Part shown: positions 34,912 through 47,068 of the stretch, piece by piece
Layout: each line of letters opens with the position of its first letter
How positions within the stretch are numbered: position 1 is the first letter of the stretch
From: Haberlea rhodopensis
Lineage: Eukaryota > Streptophyta > Magnoliopsida > Lamiales > Gesneriaceae
DNA: 64,000 nucleotides
Assembly: GCA_907163345.1 (NCBI GenBank)
Contig: CAJQUN010001102.1
Coordinates: 42,867 to 106,866, forward strand
Reading direction: 5' to 3'
The notes under the pieces: generated by a model
The model's database searches: none
Told to the model about the DNA's origin: nothing
What the model saw: only the letters and a program-made list of their open reading frames with translations
Made by a program: the position numbers and the translations under genes

Positions 34912-37900
34912 TTAAATATTCTCGAGTCAAAAAGTCTGGAAGAGAATTTTCTTCACCTTTTTTATATATGATATCGAAATCAAATGGAGCTAAATGAGCT
35001 TGCCAACGAGCAAACATTTGTTTAGAAACATCATGTTTAAAATCTTTATTAAACATAAATTTAGCTGACTTACAATCTGTTTTAATTATAAATTTTTGAT
35101 TATATAAATCATCTTGAAATTTTAAGATACATTTAACAATTGCAAGAACTTCTTTTGCTATAGTTGCATAATTTTTCTGACTGTCATTCCATTTGCCAAA
35201 ATAAAATCTAATTAAAAATTCATTTTTTTGAAATAGGATCTATTTGTTTCAATATACCTCCATAACCAATATCAGAGGCATCTGTCTCAATAATTTTATT
35301 CCAATTTGGATTTGCTATCATTAAACAAGGTAAGTATTTTACCTTTTGCTTAATAGTTTGAACTGCCTTGGTATGTTCATCAGTCCAAGGTTTAGGAACC
35401 TTTTTAAGTCTATCATATAGAATAGCTGAATCTTGAGTTAAATTCTTATAATAAGCAGAAATATAATTTAGACTTCCTAAAAATCTTTGTAATTGAGTTT
35501 TATCAATTATTTTATCTGGAAATTTAGAAGCAAATTCGATACTTCGCGAAATAGGAATTATATTTCCTTTATTAATATTATGGCCTAAGAATCTTATTTC
35601 AGTTTGAAATAAAGACATTTTTGGTTTAGATATCACTAAGCCATTTTGAATGATAATTTTCTTAAACATATCTAAATGTTTTATATGTAACTCAATTGTT
35701 TTAGAGTATACTAAGATATCATCTATATAAACAATTATAAACTCACTATAAGGAGTAAAAATATCATTCATGATTTGTTGAAATTCAGAAGGTGCATTTT
35801 TCAAACCAAAGGGCATCACATTCCACTCATAATGTCCTATTGGAACATTAAAAGCAGTTTTATAAGTATCACTTTGATTGACTTGTATTTGCCAATATCC
35901 TGATTTCAGATCAAATTTTGAAAATATGAGAGAATCGTATAATCTATCTAATAAATCCTTTTTATTAGGGATTGGATGTCTTATCCATTTTAAGACTTTA
36001 TTTAATGGTTTATAATTTATAACTAATCTTGGTACTCCACGTTCTTGTTCACTCTTTTTATTAACATAAAAAGCAGTACAAGACCAGGGAGATTTAGAAG
36101 GCTTAATTAACTTCTTCTGTAATAAGGATTCAATTTCCTTTTTACATAATTCTAAATATTCAGAGCTCATTTGACATGGTCGAGCTTTTGTAGGGATTAA
36201 TTTTTCATTAAAATCATCCTCATAGGGTAAAGAGATAATATGCTTTTTTCGATTCCAAAAAGCATTGGGATGATCACTACAAATTTCTAAGGAAAATTGT
36301 TGTGCTATTAACTTAATTTTTTCCTGTAATCTAGGATTTTTTAACTGATCACTTATTGTGATTGTATTTATTTCAAATTTTAAAAATTGTAATTGGTGAA
36401 TTTTATTTTGAATATGATCATGAATAATATTAATGTATCTTGGTGAAGGAGCATCTAAGAATTTTAGGAAAATAGTTTTTCCTTCAAAAGTACCACGAAT
36501 ACCTAAATTATCAATGTATGTAATTGGGTATAATTGAGTAATAAATGGAGATCCAAGTATTACTTGATTAGTAATATCTTTGGCTAATAAAAAGCTAGTT
36601 TTTATGCATGTTCGATTTATGCAAATAGAAACTTGAGGAAGTTTATATTGGATATCCAATTTCTGTCCACCAGCATGTGATAAACTATTAGTTGTTTTGG
36701 TATAATATCTAGTAGGAATTAATCCTTCCTGAATAACATTTGAATCTGCACCACTATCAATAAGTGCCGTAAATGTTTTGGAAAAATGATTATCTATTAA
36801 TAAAGTAATTTGAGTATACCATTTTTGAGCAACTAGAATTTCTAATGTTGCAAGAAAATCATGTTCAGGTGGTAACTGAAAATTGTCCTTATCAGGAAAT
36901 TTTGGAGATGTAATTGGAGAATTAGAAATTTGATTATCTTCTAATTTAGAAATTCGGGTATCAAATATTCTATTTTCATGTTGAAGAAATTTAATTTCTT
37001 GTTTAAGATTATCAATCTCTATAAACAAATCATTAATTGATGTAGGAGTATCATTGGATTGTCTTTGTCTTAGAAGCTTATAAACTTCTGTCATGGAATA
37101 AGGATTATTGGAATTATCAATAATATTCCGAGGAATATTATTAGATGTTGAAGTGGAAGGTATATCTTCTATTTGATCAATTAATTTATATCTTAATTCA
37201 GGGTCTTTAACTAATTTGAGAAATTCTAATATATTGGTATTAGTTAAAGTATTTATATTTAAATCCTGAAATTGTGATAATATTTTATAATGTAAATCAT
37301 TTGATTCATCTGAAATAGTCTTAATACAGGGTTGTCCTATAGAACAAGGTTTACAACAATCTGTTTCTGAATGACTAGATTCATTCTCTAAAACCTGAAG
37401 ATGTTTTGATTCATCTGAATCATTCGAATCATAAGATGAGTCTGATGAATAATCAGAACTATCAGAAGAGTGTATTAATATTGTATTAAGAGCATCCTTA
37501 ATATTATCAGGAATATCTAAAGTATTAATTTTTTCTTTCATTTTGCATCTATTAGCATAATGACCTGTATGACCACATCGAAAACAAGTTATATTTTGTT
37601 TTTTAGGTATTTTAGTTGATTGTCTAAATTTTCTCCTTTCACTTTTGTGATCTAATCTTTTCTGAGAATATTTTCTCCTTTTCTTAAAATAAGGTTTTTG
37701 AAAATTTTTCTCATTTTTGTATGTTTTATTTTTAGTATAAATCTTATTTTGTGATGGTAGGTCCATACCAAATTGCTCACAAAATTGTCCTAATTGTTTT
37801 CGTTCAGACAAATTTTGTCTTTTAATTTGTTGATTTAATTTAATTTCATTACATAGGGCTAATCCTTCTTGGATACATGTGCCAATAAGTTTTCCATATG

Positions 37901-39284
37901 TATAGGAATCATAAGGGATATTAATATGATCCTCTCTAAGATTCTTCCTAACTCTTTCAGCAAAGAGGTGAGGTAATCCATCAATAAATTTGGATTTCCA
38001 ATGTGAACTATTACAATCTTGTAATTCCATAACTCTATTGAGAAATGTATCTTTATACCATCTAAAATCAGTTAATGTTTTACATCTTAAATTCTGTAAA
38101 AGAGTTCTAATATTTTCATTTTGTTCAGAATATCTACCAGTAAAATGATCAATAATATTAACAACTAAAGTGTAGACAACATTTTCTACAATGATGTTAT
38201 TTTCTTGTTTAACTGTATTCAGGATTTCTTCTTTATTAGCTAGAGTTAAATAATTATCCCACCAGCCTTTTAATTGGCCAGTAAATCCAGCAATAATCAT
38301 ATTAGCAATATTTTTATCCGTATTTCCATTACTTTTACAAATAGTAGAATACATAAGCATTCTTTGAGCCAGATTATAAATCTGTTTGTCAGGATAGCCA
38401 TCAATATTCCATTCATAAATATGTTTACCACTATAACTATTATTTCCATTAAGGTCAGTTTCTTCATGGAGAGTATCCATTGGAGATGGCCTACTATAAT
38501 AAAATAAGCTTTGAGTGGGTTTATTGGCCCATCTATTTTTTAATTTATTTATTTGATCACCAATAACTTGCTTGTGATCTCCATGAGATAATTGATCCTG
38601 GAAATCAGTATCTAAAACTGAAATAGATAATTTCAAATCTTTAAATTTATTTTCTAAAAATTGTTCAAAGTCTCCCATTGATTTTAATTTAAAATCCTTG
38701 ATTTCAGGGGGAGGTTGGATATTTGGAGTGGTTAATATTATATCCGATGGTGGTGTCATTCCAACTAAAGGTTGAATGTGTGCAATTTTTGTACTAATAT
38801 TTTCAATTCTATTATGTAATAGATTAATTTGTTCTCCTAAAATAACTAGGAAAAGATTTGTGTAGTTTTGTTGTTTTAATAATTTATTAATATGTTGACA
38901 TGTGAGTTGTAAAGTCTCATTTTCTAATAATTTTGAAAATGCTGAAAAATTAAGAATCGTTCCTTCCTTTTCAATTTCAAAAGGTTGTTGAGGAGGATAT
39001 AAATTTGTCAAAATATTACCATTCGAAAGTTTATATGTCCTTTCTAATACTCGAATATAGGGTTCAACATATGTTGATATAAACCATGATATAAAAGGTA
39101 TGTAAGCATTTTGTTCAGAACAAAATTTATAAAATTCATTCTGTACCAAAGTTTGTTTTTCTTTTGAAATATTGTCAAAAAACCATTTTCTAAATTGTTC
39201 CCATTTAGGTTGATTAAATTCAATTTTTATTTTCTGCCTGGCACTAGATCCAGGGCTAAAATCTATTTTGGGTGTATTATTCAT
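34904..39284 (-). pseudogene. Pararetrovirus copy 3: coat protein-protease-RT-RNase H polyprotein, one frameshift
   Basis: The best-preserved polyprotein here: 1354 codons open from the ATG at 39284, then a one-base T insertion in a run at 35223-35229 (seven T against six in copy 1) shifts the frame inside RNase H. Order: N-terminal region with a likely coiled coil (about 120-170), coat core (YEWNIDG, GFTGQLKGWWDN), CCHC knuckle C567-x2-C570-x4-H575-x4-C580, acidic Ser/Asp tract (about 606-626), protease DSGAD (D843), RT with SKFDLKSGYWQI and YIDD (1186-1189), and RNase H starting ETDASDIGYGG (about 1333). In the shifted frame RNase H continues to a stop at 34904 (SLPDFLTREYLN). Confidence 0.9.
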
Positions 39285-40381
39285 AAAGAAAAATTCATTT
39301 CTGATTCAGTTATTTCTGATTCTTTTAATCATCTGACAATATTGTCTGGATTAATATATAATTTACTTATTCTTTCATGTTGTAAATTATCAGGTAAATT
39401 CGGAACTGCAGATGTTGAAGCTCTATGTGGAGAATTATTTTCCTCCATTGGAGAGATATGAGAAAAGGATGAATATGACTTAGATGATTTAGATCTTAAA
39501 GATCTAGGTATAGATTGTAATAATTTTTGTTGATTATTTGGTTCAAATTGTAGTTGAATTGAACCATCATTTGTTTGTATAACATCAACTAAATTGTTTT
39601 GAATTCTGGTTTGAACAGGAATTGCATGTTCAATTATCCAGTTATCAGGGAAAACAATTTCATCCCATTTAATAGCTCTTCGTGTTGTAATGTTAGATCG
39701 ACTAAAATTAGTTTCAATCAATATTGTTTCATTAATGGGTTTATCCATTCTCCTACATTGAGGATTTAATGTATGCAAAGGTTTAAAATAAATACGATAA
39801 CAGATACAAATTATTTCTGTTCCTGGAGCATAATTATAACCATGAGTTTTAACATTTAATGTTAAAGCATCTAATATATTAATATCAGATAATGATAATT
39901 GTAAATTTGGATAAACATCAAAATAAACAGGGCCATGAGCCAAACTAGATTGAATAATTCCAATCAAAGATTGTTTCCAATTTAAATTTCTTCCATCTCT
40001 TAAAGCTGCTATAAAGCTTTCTGGTAATCCTTCTAAAGTTAAAGGTTTAAAAGCAATTTGCACTAAACCAATGTGAAGAAATTTATGAGTTTCGATATAA
40101 GGTAAAATATCCTTTTCACTAAGTAATTTTAAAACCATTTCATCATTATTTAATGATACTGCTTCTTCAGTAGTTTTAACAATTTGTTTAATTCCTAATC
40201 TTTCAAAAGCTCCTAACTTATATATAAGTTTAGGTTCAATTTTAGGAATTGTCCATCGATTTAATGATTCTAAATTCTGAGGTACATCATATTCTTGTAC
40301 CATACTGTTCTTAACAGTATTCTGTTTCTTAACAAGGTTGAATTTCATTTGAATAAGGCTACTTGTGTTAACTCTCATCAT
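39281..40381 (-). pseudogene. Pararetrovirus copy 3: movement protein with late nonsense codon
   Basis: Same 366-codon gene as in copies 2 and 4, but a GGA-to-TGA change at 39331-39329 ends it after 350 residues (NPDNIVR). The last 16 codons are otherwise conserved up to the ATGA overlap. The 30K core is intact, so a near-full-length product is possible in principle. Confidence 0.88.
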
Positions 40382-40405
40382 CTTCTACTTAACTTAATAC
40401 CTAAT

Positions 40406-40419
40406 TGGCTCTGATACCA
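40406..40419 (-). promoter_or_regulatory. Met-tRNA primer binding site, copy 3
   Basis: Minus strand TGGTATCAGAGCCA, identical to the copy 4 site and 7556 bp from it. Upstream only about 115 bp of leader (40420-40534) remains before the deletion junction, so copy 3 has no viral promoter of its own. Confidence 0.9.
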
Positions 40420-40534
40420 TTCGAGACCTCCTATGAATTCATCATGAACCTAGGACTTCTACAGAATACAAAAACTCAATCCTTGAACTATAACAGTACA
40501 AATAACCCTAATCGACACATCGTCATAAGCGGGC

Positions 40535-42618
40535 TAAAATCTTTGTAATTGAGTTTTATAATTGATTTTTATCTGGAAATTTAGAAGCAAATTCTATACT
40601 CGCGAAATAGGAATTATATTTCCTTTAATTAATATATGGCCTAAGAATCTTATTTCAGTTTGAAATAAAGACATTTTTGGTTTAGAATATCACTAAGCCA
40701 TTTTGAATGATAATTTTCTTAAACATATCTAAATGTTTTTATATGTAACTCAATTGTTTTAGAGTATACTAAGATATCATCTATATAAACAATTATAAAC
40801 TCACTATAAGGAGTAAAAATATCATTCATGATTTGTTGAAATTCAGAAGGTGCATTTTTCAAACCAAAGGGCATCACATTCCACTCATAATGTCCTATTG
40901 GAACATTAAAAGCAAGTTTTATAAGTATCACTTTGATTGACTTGTATTTGCCAATATCCTGATTTCAGATCAAATTTTGAAAATATGAGAGAATCATATA
41001 ATCTATCTAATAAATCCTTTTTATTAGGGATTGGATGTCTTATCCATTTTAAGACTTTATTTAATGGTTTATAATTTATAACTAATCTTAGTACTCCACG
41101 TTCTTGTTCACTCTTTTATTAACATAAAAAGCAGTACAAGACCAGGGAGATTTAGAAGGCTTAATTAACTTCTTCTGTAATAAGGATTCAATTTCCTTTT
41201 TACATAATTCTAAATATTCAGAGCTCATTTGACATGGTCGAGCTTTTGTAGGGATTAATTTTTCATTAAAATCATCCTCATAGGGTAAAGAGATAATATG
41301 CTTTTTTCGATTCCCAAAAGCATTGGGATGATCACTACAAATTTCTAAGGAAAATTGTTGTGCTATTAACTTAATTTTTTCCTGTAATCTAGGATTTTTT
41401 AACTGATCACTTATTGTGATTGTATTTATTTCAAATTTTAAAAATTGTAATTGGTGAATTTTATTTTGAATATGATCATGAATAATATTAATGTATCTTG
41501 GTGAAGGAGCATCTAAGAATTTTAGGAAAATAGTTTTTCCTTCAAAAGTACCACGAATACCTAAATTATCAATGTATGTAATTGGGTATAATTGAGTAAT
41601 AAATGGAGATCCAAGTATTACTTGATTAGTAATATCTTTGGCTAATAAAAAGCTAGTTTTTATGCATGTTCGATTTATGCAAATAGAAACTTGAGGAAGT
41701 TTATATTGGATATCCAATTTCTGTCCACCAGCATGGATAAACTATTAGTTGTTTTGGTATAATATCTAGTAGGAATTAATCCTTCCTGAATAACATTTAA
41801 ATCTGCACCACTATCAATAAGTGCCGTAAATGTTTTGGAAAAATGATTATCTATTAATAAAGTAATTTGAGTATACCATTTTTGAGCAACTAGAATTCTA
41901 ATGTTGCAAGAAAATCATGTTCAGGTGGTAACTGAAAATTGTCCTTATCAGGAAATTTTGGAGATGTAATTGGAGAATTAAAAATTTGATTGTCTTCTAA
42001 TTTAGAAATTCGGGTATCAAATATTCTATTTTCATGTTGAAGAAATTTAATTTCTTGTTTAAGATTATCAATCTCTATAAACAAATCATTAATTGATGTA
42101 GGAGTATCATTGGATTGTCTTTGTCTTAGAAGCTTATAAACTTCTGTCATGGAATAAGGATTATTGGAATTATCAATAATATTCCGAGGAATATTATTAG
42201 ATGTTGAAGTGGAAGGTATATCTTCTATTTGATCAATTAATTTATATCTTAATTCAGGGTCTTTAACTAATTTGAGAAATTCTAATATATTGGTATTAGT
42301 TAAAGTATTTATATTTAAATCCTGAAATTATGATAATATTTTATAATGTAAATCATTTGATTCATCTGAAATAGTCTTAATACAGGGTTGTCCTATAGAA
42401 CAAGGTTTACAACAATCTGTTTCTGAATGACTAGATTCATTCTCTAAAACCTGAAGATGTTTTGATTCATCTGAATCATTCGAATCATAAGATGAGTCTG
42501 ATGAATAATCAGAACTATCAGAAGAGTGTATTAATATTGTATTAAGAGCATCCTTAATATTATCAGGAATATCTAAAGTATTAATTTTTTCTTTCATTTT
42601 GCATCTATTAGCATAATG
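40535..42618 (-). pseudogene. Pararetrovirus copy 2: distal polyprotein part (protease, RT), broken and 3'-deleted
   Basis: Continues copy 2 after the gypsy insertion. Pieces are recognisable as the segment after the zinc knuckle (42597-42328, ending at a CAA-to-TAA nonsense codon), a linker coiled coil (42150-41890), protease to RT start (41717-41088) and the RT palm with YIDD (40931-40719). Single-base indels separate them. At 40534/40535 the RT-RNase H connection joins directly to leader sequence (gggc|taaaatc), so the end of RT, all of RNase H, the RGG ORF, and the promoter are missing, about 2.5 kb compared with copy 3. Confidence 0.88.
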
Positions 42619-42623
42619 ACCTG

Positions 42624-43287
42624 TGATATCACCTAAATTTGCGATGACTTGCTGATATCAATAGAGAGGGGGTTCACCTCTCTTTCTCCTCCAACACTCA
42701 ATATAATAGCCGGGGTATTAGCAAATATCCTCTGCAATGACCTGAAAATACGAAGCAAATGTGAGAAGGGGCCGGAAGTTATTCCGGGGGGTCCCCTCCG
42801 ACGCTCAAGTCAGGCGAGAGAATATGAAGAGAATATATGCTGTAAGTGAAAGCAATTATAACATTAGTCCTTAATCAATACTCCAAACCTGGTATTTATA
42901 GGCGGAGACCTAAGAGTAGTATTGCAACAAGGACTCTTTCCATGTTTATCCAAATCTTACCCAGATATGTCAAGATCCTGATAATACAATCAAATCCCTG
43001 ATATTGCTCCGTATATCTAGGACTAGATATCTTGGGGAACTGGTTTCCTTGCTGAGAGCCAGTAGCAACAAGGGGAATGAGGAGAGCTCGGCCTATTAGC
43101 TCGGGCTCTCAAAAGAGGTCTCTCGGCGAGTTACAGGAGGGAAACAGGTAAGGCGGAACAGGTCGGCCTAACAGGTCGGGCCTCGCAAAAGAGCTCGGAT
43201 GCGTAGGCGAGGTCTCGCCGAAGAAAGACGAGTGACATGCCTTGGAGCCAGGTCGGCTCGTCAGGTGGTATCTTCTAGCGGGTATCA
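42624..43287 (-). repeat. 3' LTR of the Tat-type element
   Basis: TGATATCACCTAAATTTG to GCGGGTATCA in plus orientation. Contains the minus-strand box TATAAATA at 42900-42893. No gene. Confidence 0.95.
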
Positions 43288-43655
43288 CAGTCCCCCCTCC
43301 CTGTCGAGCTGACGTTGTAGACCAGAAGCTCGTATGTGCTGAGTTATCCTGACGAGCCAATTCTTGAAAATAGCAAAACTTGATTTAGGCGGGAACTAAC
43401 GGCTACAAAATTTGAATTTTAAATTGAAATTGTGACCGTTGGGCTCCCCTCCCGATTCCCGAGGCTAATCTAGACCGTACAGCGCATCAAGGATCAACGG
43501 CTAGGATTCGTTGAGGTCTCCCTATATATATACCACTCCGGGTCCCTCATTATCCACTTTTGCCATTTTCGAAACAGATCGGATCCGACCTCTTTAGCTT
43601 GCCATTTTTATTTCTGAAAACTCCTAGGTACGTTTTCTCAGCTATTTTTGTTACA
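43288..43655. promoter_or_regulatory. PPT of the Tat-type element and TATA box of its antisense ORF
   Basis: On the minus strand gggaggggggactg (43301-43288) abuts the 3' LTR and is the polypurine tract. On the plus strand TATATATATA at 43523-43532, 124 bp before the antisense ATG, is followed by a ccactccgggtccctcatta stretch. It looks like a core promoter driving the opposite strand. This is inference from position and sequence only. Confidence 0.6.
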
Positions 43656-45577
43656 ATGTCTTCACCTCAATTGTTTCCTTCCCCTCTTACTGACGAGGAG
43701 CTTAGAGCTGTAGATCAGTACGGCTCATTTTATCCCGAAGGGATTGCCCTTCCTGAGGGAGTTGAGCCCCTTGAAGAAGTGGTGCGCACTGAGGCTCCCC
43801 AGGAAGCTGGGACCTCAGCCGAACCCGACCTTCAAGTGACTGAGGTCAGCCCTCCACTTAGATCAGAGTCGCCTCCAGGCAATTATCCTTGGTATGAACT
43901 TTATGTTCCTGTCTTGGATGAGTCAGATGAGGCCAAAATACGACAGGTCAGCCAAGCCCCTTCTGATTATGAATTCATCTTCCCTTCTTCTTCTCAACGA
44001 CCCAACCAACCTCCTCAGGGTTTTTTTACCTTCTACCGCGGTCAGCTAGAAGGGGGTTTACGTTTTCCTCTTCCTGCATTCTTTCAAGAGTTCAGTAGTT
44101 TTTATCAGTTAAACCTTGGCCAATTTCTCCCAACTCCTTCCGAATTTTGTGTAGTCTCGTAGTTATCTTTAAGGCGTTAGGCTTACCTTATGACCACCCC
44201 ACCCTCTCTTATTTTTTTCACATCAAGAGATCAGATGAGGGCCCCTGGTATGTCACCAGCCGACCTGGCTGTGCATTTGTTGGGGGTTATCCTAGCAAAA
44301 TCAAAGACTGGAAAAATGAGTTCTTTTTTGTAAAGCCCTCCCAGCCCTGGGTCTGCTGCTCTGATTGGCTTGAACATCTCCCGGCTCTCCCCTCTCCTCC
44401 TAAAAATTTCAAAAAGAGCACCGCCTTCTTAGATGTGATGAACGCCATAGGAGGTCACTGTTTTAATTCATCTAAGCTGGTGGTGGAGGATCTGCTTTGT
44501 TTTGCTGGGCTGAGTCCAGCTGATCTGACCTTAAGGGGGAGAGCCGGTACTGGTTCTAACATGCTTTAACATTTATTTTATTCACGTGTATTTTGTTCGG
44601 TGTGACTGAACTATGTATCTGTTTATACAGAAGACAGAGTTATGAACTCATTAGTGCTGAAAGCTATTCAGAAGAGGAAGCAAAAACAGGGCCAATCCCC
44701 AGCAGCCGAGGGAGTCACTATTGTGGATATAGGAGGTGAGAGCCCCCCCGAAGATGTAGCCCAGCTATCCCGGAAAAGACCGGCAGCTCCTGGGGGTTCG
44801 TCAGGGTCTACTGCTGTTGAAGCTCATCCTGTGAGGCAAGTTCGGTCACGCCCAGATCCGTCCGACCTCCCTTCAACGGGTGAGAAAGGGGGTGCACCAG
44901 CTCGTGTGGAGAGATGTCGTGAGCGGGTGATGGAAGCTTACAGAGGTGGTGTACGACTAGTTGGGGAAGGCCCGAGCACCGTTGCCTTAGCTGTGGCTCG
45001 TGATCTTCCCAATACTGAGGATGCCCTTTATATGAGCCAACTGAGCTGGGGGGACCTGATGACCCGAACTGGGAGCCGTCTGACCGAGTCTATGCTCTTG
45101 ATGGGTGAGTTTATGTCAAGGGCAAATATGATCCGAAGACAATCCTTGAAAGATGCCAAGGTCTTTGATAATATGCAAGACACCCTTGCTGAGGCCAAAT
45201 CTCTTCATGAAAAAGACATCTCGGAGCTGAAAACTCAGGTTGAGAAGGGGGCCGTCGCTGTGGCCGAGGCTCGTTCTTTGGTTGAGGTCCACAAACGTCA
45301 ACATGAGGCTGAGCTCCGGGAGCTGCGTAATGAGTTAGCTTTAGCTAAAGGGCTAGCTACTTCTGCTGAGCAGGAACTAGCTAAATCTTTAAAGGAGGCA
45401 GCCGAGGAGAAACAAAAGTCTGAGGAGTTGGTAGGAGAGAAACTCCTTACTTTTATTGAGGCTGGTTTCCAGGGATGTCTTAGCCAGATCAAAGAACGTG
45501 GCTGTCTTGTGCCTGACGTCCCTTTAGATTTTCTAGACGTAGAGAAAGTAGCTGCCTCTCTCCCCCCTGATCTATAA
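43656..45577 (+). CDS. Antisense extra ORF of the Tat-type element (putative gypsy-type transposon domain), spliced, with one frame break
   Basis: Runs opposite to gag-pol. Start chosen at the ATG 43656 (MSSPQLFPSPLTDEELRAVD), the first after the TATA box. A domain at about 44020-44400 reads GGLRFPLPAFFQEFSSFYQL then LGQFLPTP, VIFKALGLPYDHP and WKNEFFFVKPSQPW. This resembles the plant family called putative gypsy-type transposon (Pfam Transposase_28, from memory). A one-base frame break near 44145-44160 separates the halves. The reading then passes an intron (44547-44630) and resumes in frame to 45577 with a basic segment and a long heptad-like coiled coil (about 45100-45440). Tat elements are known to carry such antisense ORFs; their role is unknown. 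The frame break may be decay, a sequencing error or an unrecognised short intron. Confidence 0.7.
44547..44630 (+). other. Predicted 84-bp intron in the antisense ORF
   Basis: Donor gccG|GTACTG at 44546/44547, acceptor tttatacag|AAG at 44630/44631, with a U-rich interior and a branch-like tgtgactgaac at about 44601. Joining the exons turns a stop (44569) into a continuous reading that enters the ATG-containing exon in frame (GAA GAC AGA GTT ATG). Confidence 0.7.
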
Positions 45578-45674
45578 ATGTAATTTCCTCAGATTGTTCT
45601 CTTATTTAATGTTATTTCTGTTTTACCGTTCTTGTCATTTTTTTGTGGCGGACCACGCATGTCGTAGCTCGGAT

Positions 45675-46232
45675 TAGCTTAATAATTTACCACGTAATGG
45701 CAAACACTAAACAGATAGGACCAATTTAGATACAGATCGGCCTGGTTTAATAATGTACCAAATAATGTCAAACATTAAACAGCTGGGACCAAGGGCGATG
45801 CAGCTCGGCCTGGCGTAATAATTTACCCAATAATGTCAACATTAAACAGCTGGGACCAAGAGCGACATAGCTCGGGTGAGTCTAATACTTTACCAATTAT
45901 TAACATTACCCAGCTGGGAACAAGGGCGATGCAGCTCGGACTGGCGTAATAATTCATCGCATAATTGCAAACATTAAACAGCTGGGACCAAGGGTGATGC
46001 AGCTCGGCCTGGCGTAATAATTTACCCAATAATGTCAAACATTAAACAGCTGGGACCAAGAGCGACATAGCTCGGCTGGGTCTAATAATTTACCAATTTT
46101 TGACAAACATTACACAGCTGGGACCATGGGTGAATTAGCTCGGCCTGGTCTAATAATTTACCAATTATTGACAAACATTACACAGCTGGGACCAAGGGTG
46201 AGGTAGCTCGGCCTGGTCTAATGATTTACCAA
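45675..46232. repeat. Tandem array 1 in the Tat 3' region: about eight 64-69-bp units
   Basis: Units begin taataatttacc and contain caaacattaaacagctggga then gcagctcggcctggcg. Eight diverged copies are visible plus a partial ninth. No coding sequence. Lies between the 3' ends of the two convergent ORFs. Confidence 0.88.
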
Positions 46233-46953
46233 TGCTCCTGAGGCAGGTGGCACACCCATGCTCCTGGCGTGACCAGGGCTGAGCTCGTGCTCCTGAGGTT
46301 GGCTGCACACCCATGCTCCTGGCGTGACCAGGGCTGAGCTCGTGCTTGCACACCCATGCTCCTGGCGTGGCCAGGGCTGAGCTCGTGCTTGCACACCCAT
46401 GCTCCTGGCGTGACCAGGGCTGAGCTCGTGCTTGCACACCCATGCTCCTGGCGTGACCAGGGCTGAGCTCGTGCTTGCACACCCATGCTCCTGGCGTGAC
46501 CAGGGCTGAGCTCGTGCTTGCACACCCATGCTCCTGGCGTGACCAGGGCTGAGCTCGTGCTTCTGAGGTTGGTTGCACACCCATGCTCCTGGCGTGACCA
46601 GGGCTGAGCTCGTGCTTGCACACCCATGCTCCTGGCGTGACCAGGGCTGAGCTCGTGCTTGCACACCCATGCTCCTGGCGTGACCAGGGCTGAGCTCGTG
46701 CTTCTGAGGTTGGTTGCACATCCATGCTCCTGGCGTGACCAGGGCTGAGCTCGTGCTTGCACACCCATGCTCCTGGCGTGACCAGGACTGAGCTCGTGCT
46801 TGCACACCCATGCTCCTGGCGTGACCAGGGCTGAGCTCGTGCTTGCACACCCATGCTCCTGGCGTGACCAGGGCTGAGCTCGTGCTTCTGAGGTTGGTTG
46901 CACACCCATGCTCCTGGCGTGACCAGGGCTGAGCTCGTGCTCCTCAGGTAGGT
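46233..46953. repeat. Tandem array 2 in the Tat 3' region: 15 units of a 43-bp minisatellite
   Basis: The core unit is ttgcacacccatgctcctgg plus cgtgaccagggctgagctcg plus tgc (43 bp). Five of the 15 units carry an extra 12-bp ttctgaggttgg block (about 55 bp). Units are almost identical. Because 43 is 1 mod 3 and no frame holds a stop, all three minus-strand frames are open (210, 227 and 274 codons). These are repeat artefacts, not genes. The 3' untranslated region of Tat elements is known to spawn satellite repeats. Confidence 0.93.
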
Positions 46954-47068
46954 TGAAAACCCTTTTCCTGGTTGTACAATATCTGGCAAAAATTATAAAA
47001 CTTTGTATAATAAAAGAGTATATTGTCCAAAAACAAAAACAATCTTCGCTAAAATTTAAAGAGCTGAA

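Noticed and set aside
38274..38507. Plus-strand ORFs repeated in each virus copy (also at 30719, 53815, 61348, 33551, 56652)
   Set aside because: They are exact shadows of the coat-protein and RGG ORFs on the other strand, with no start context or family resemblance.
44147..44569. Second intron explaining the frame break in the antisense ORF near 44150
   Set aside because: No convincing donor/acceptor pair at that point; the two readings overlap by only a few bases, so a one-base indel is simpler.
46165..46989. Three overlapping minus-strand ORFs of 210-274 codons
   Set aside because: Artefact of a stop-free 43-bp minisatellite read in all frames.
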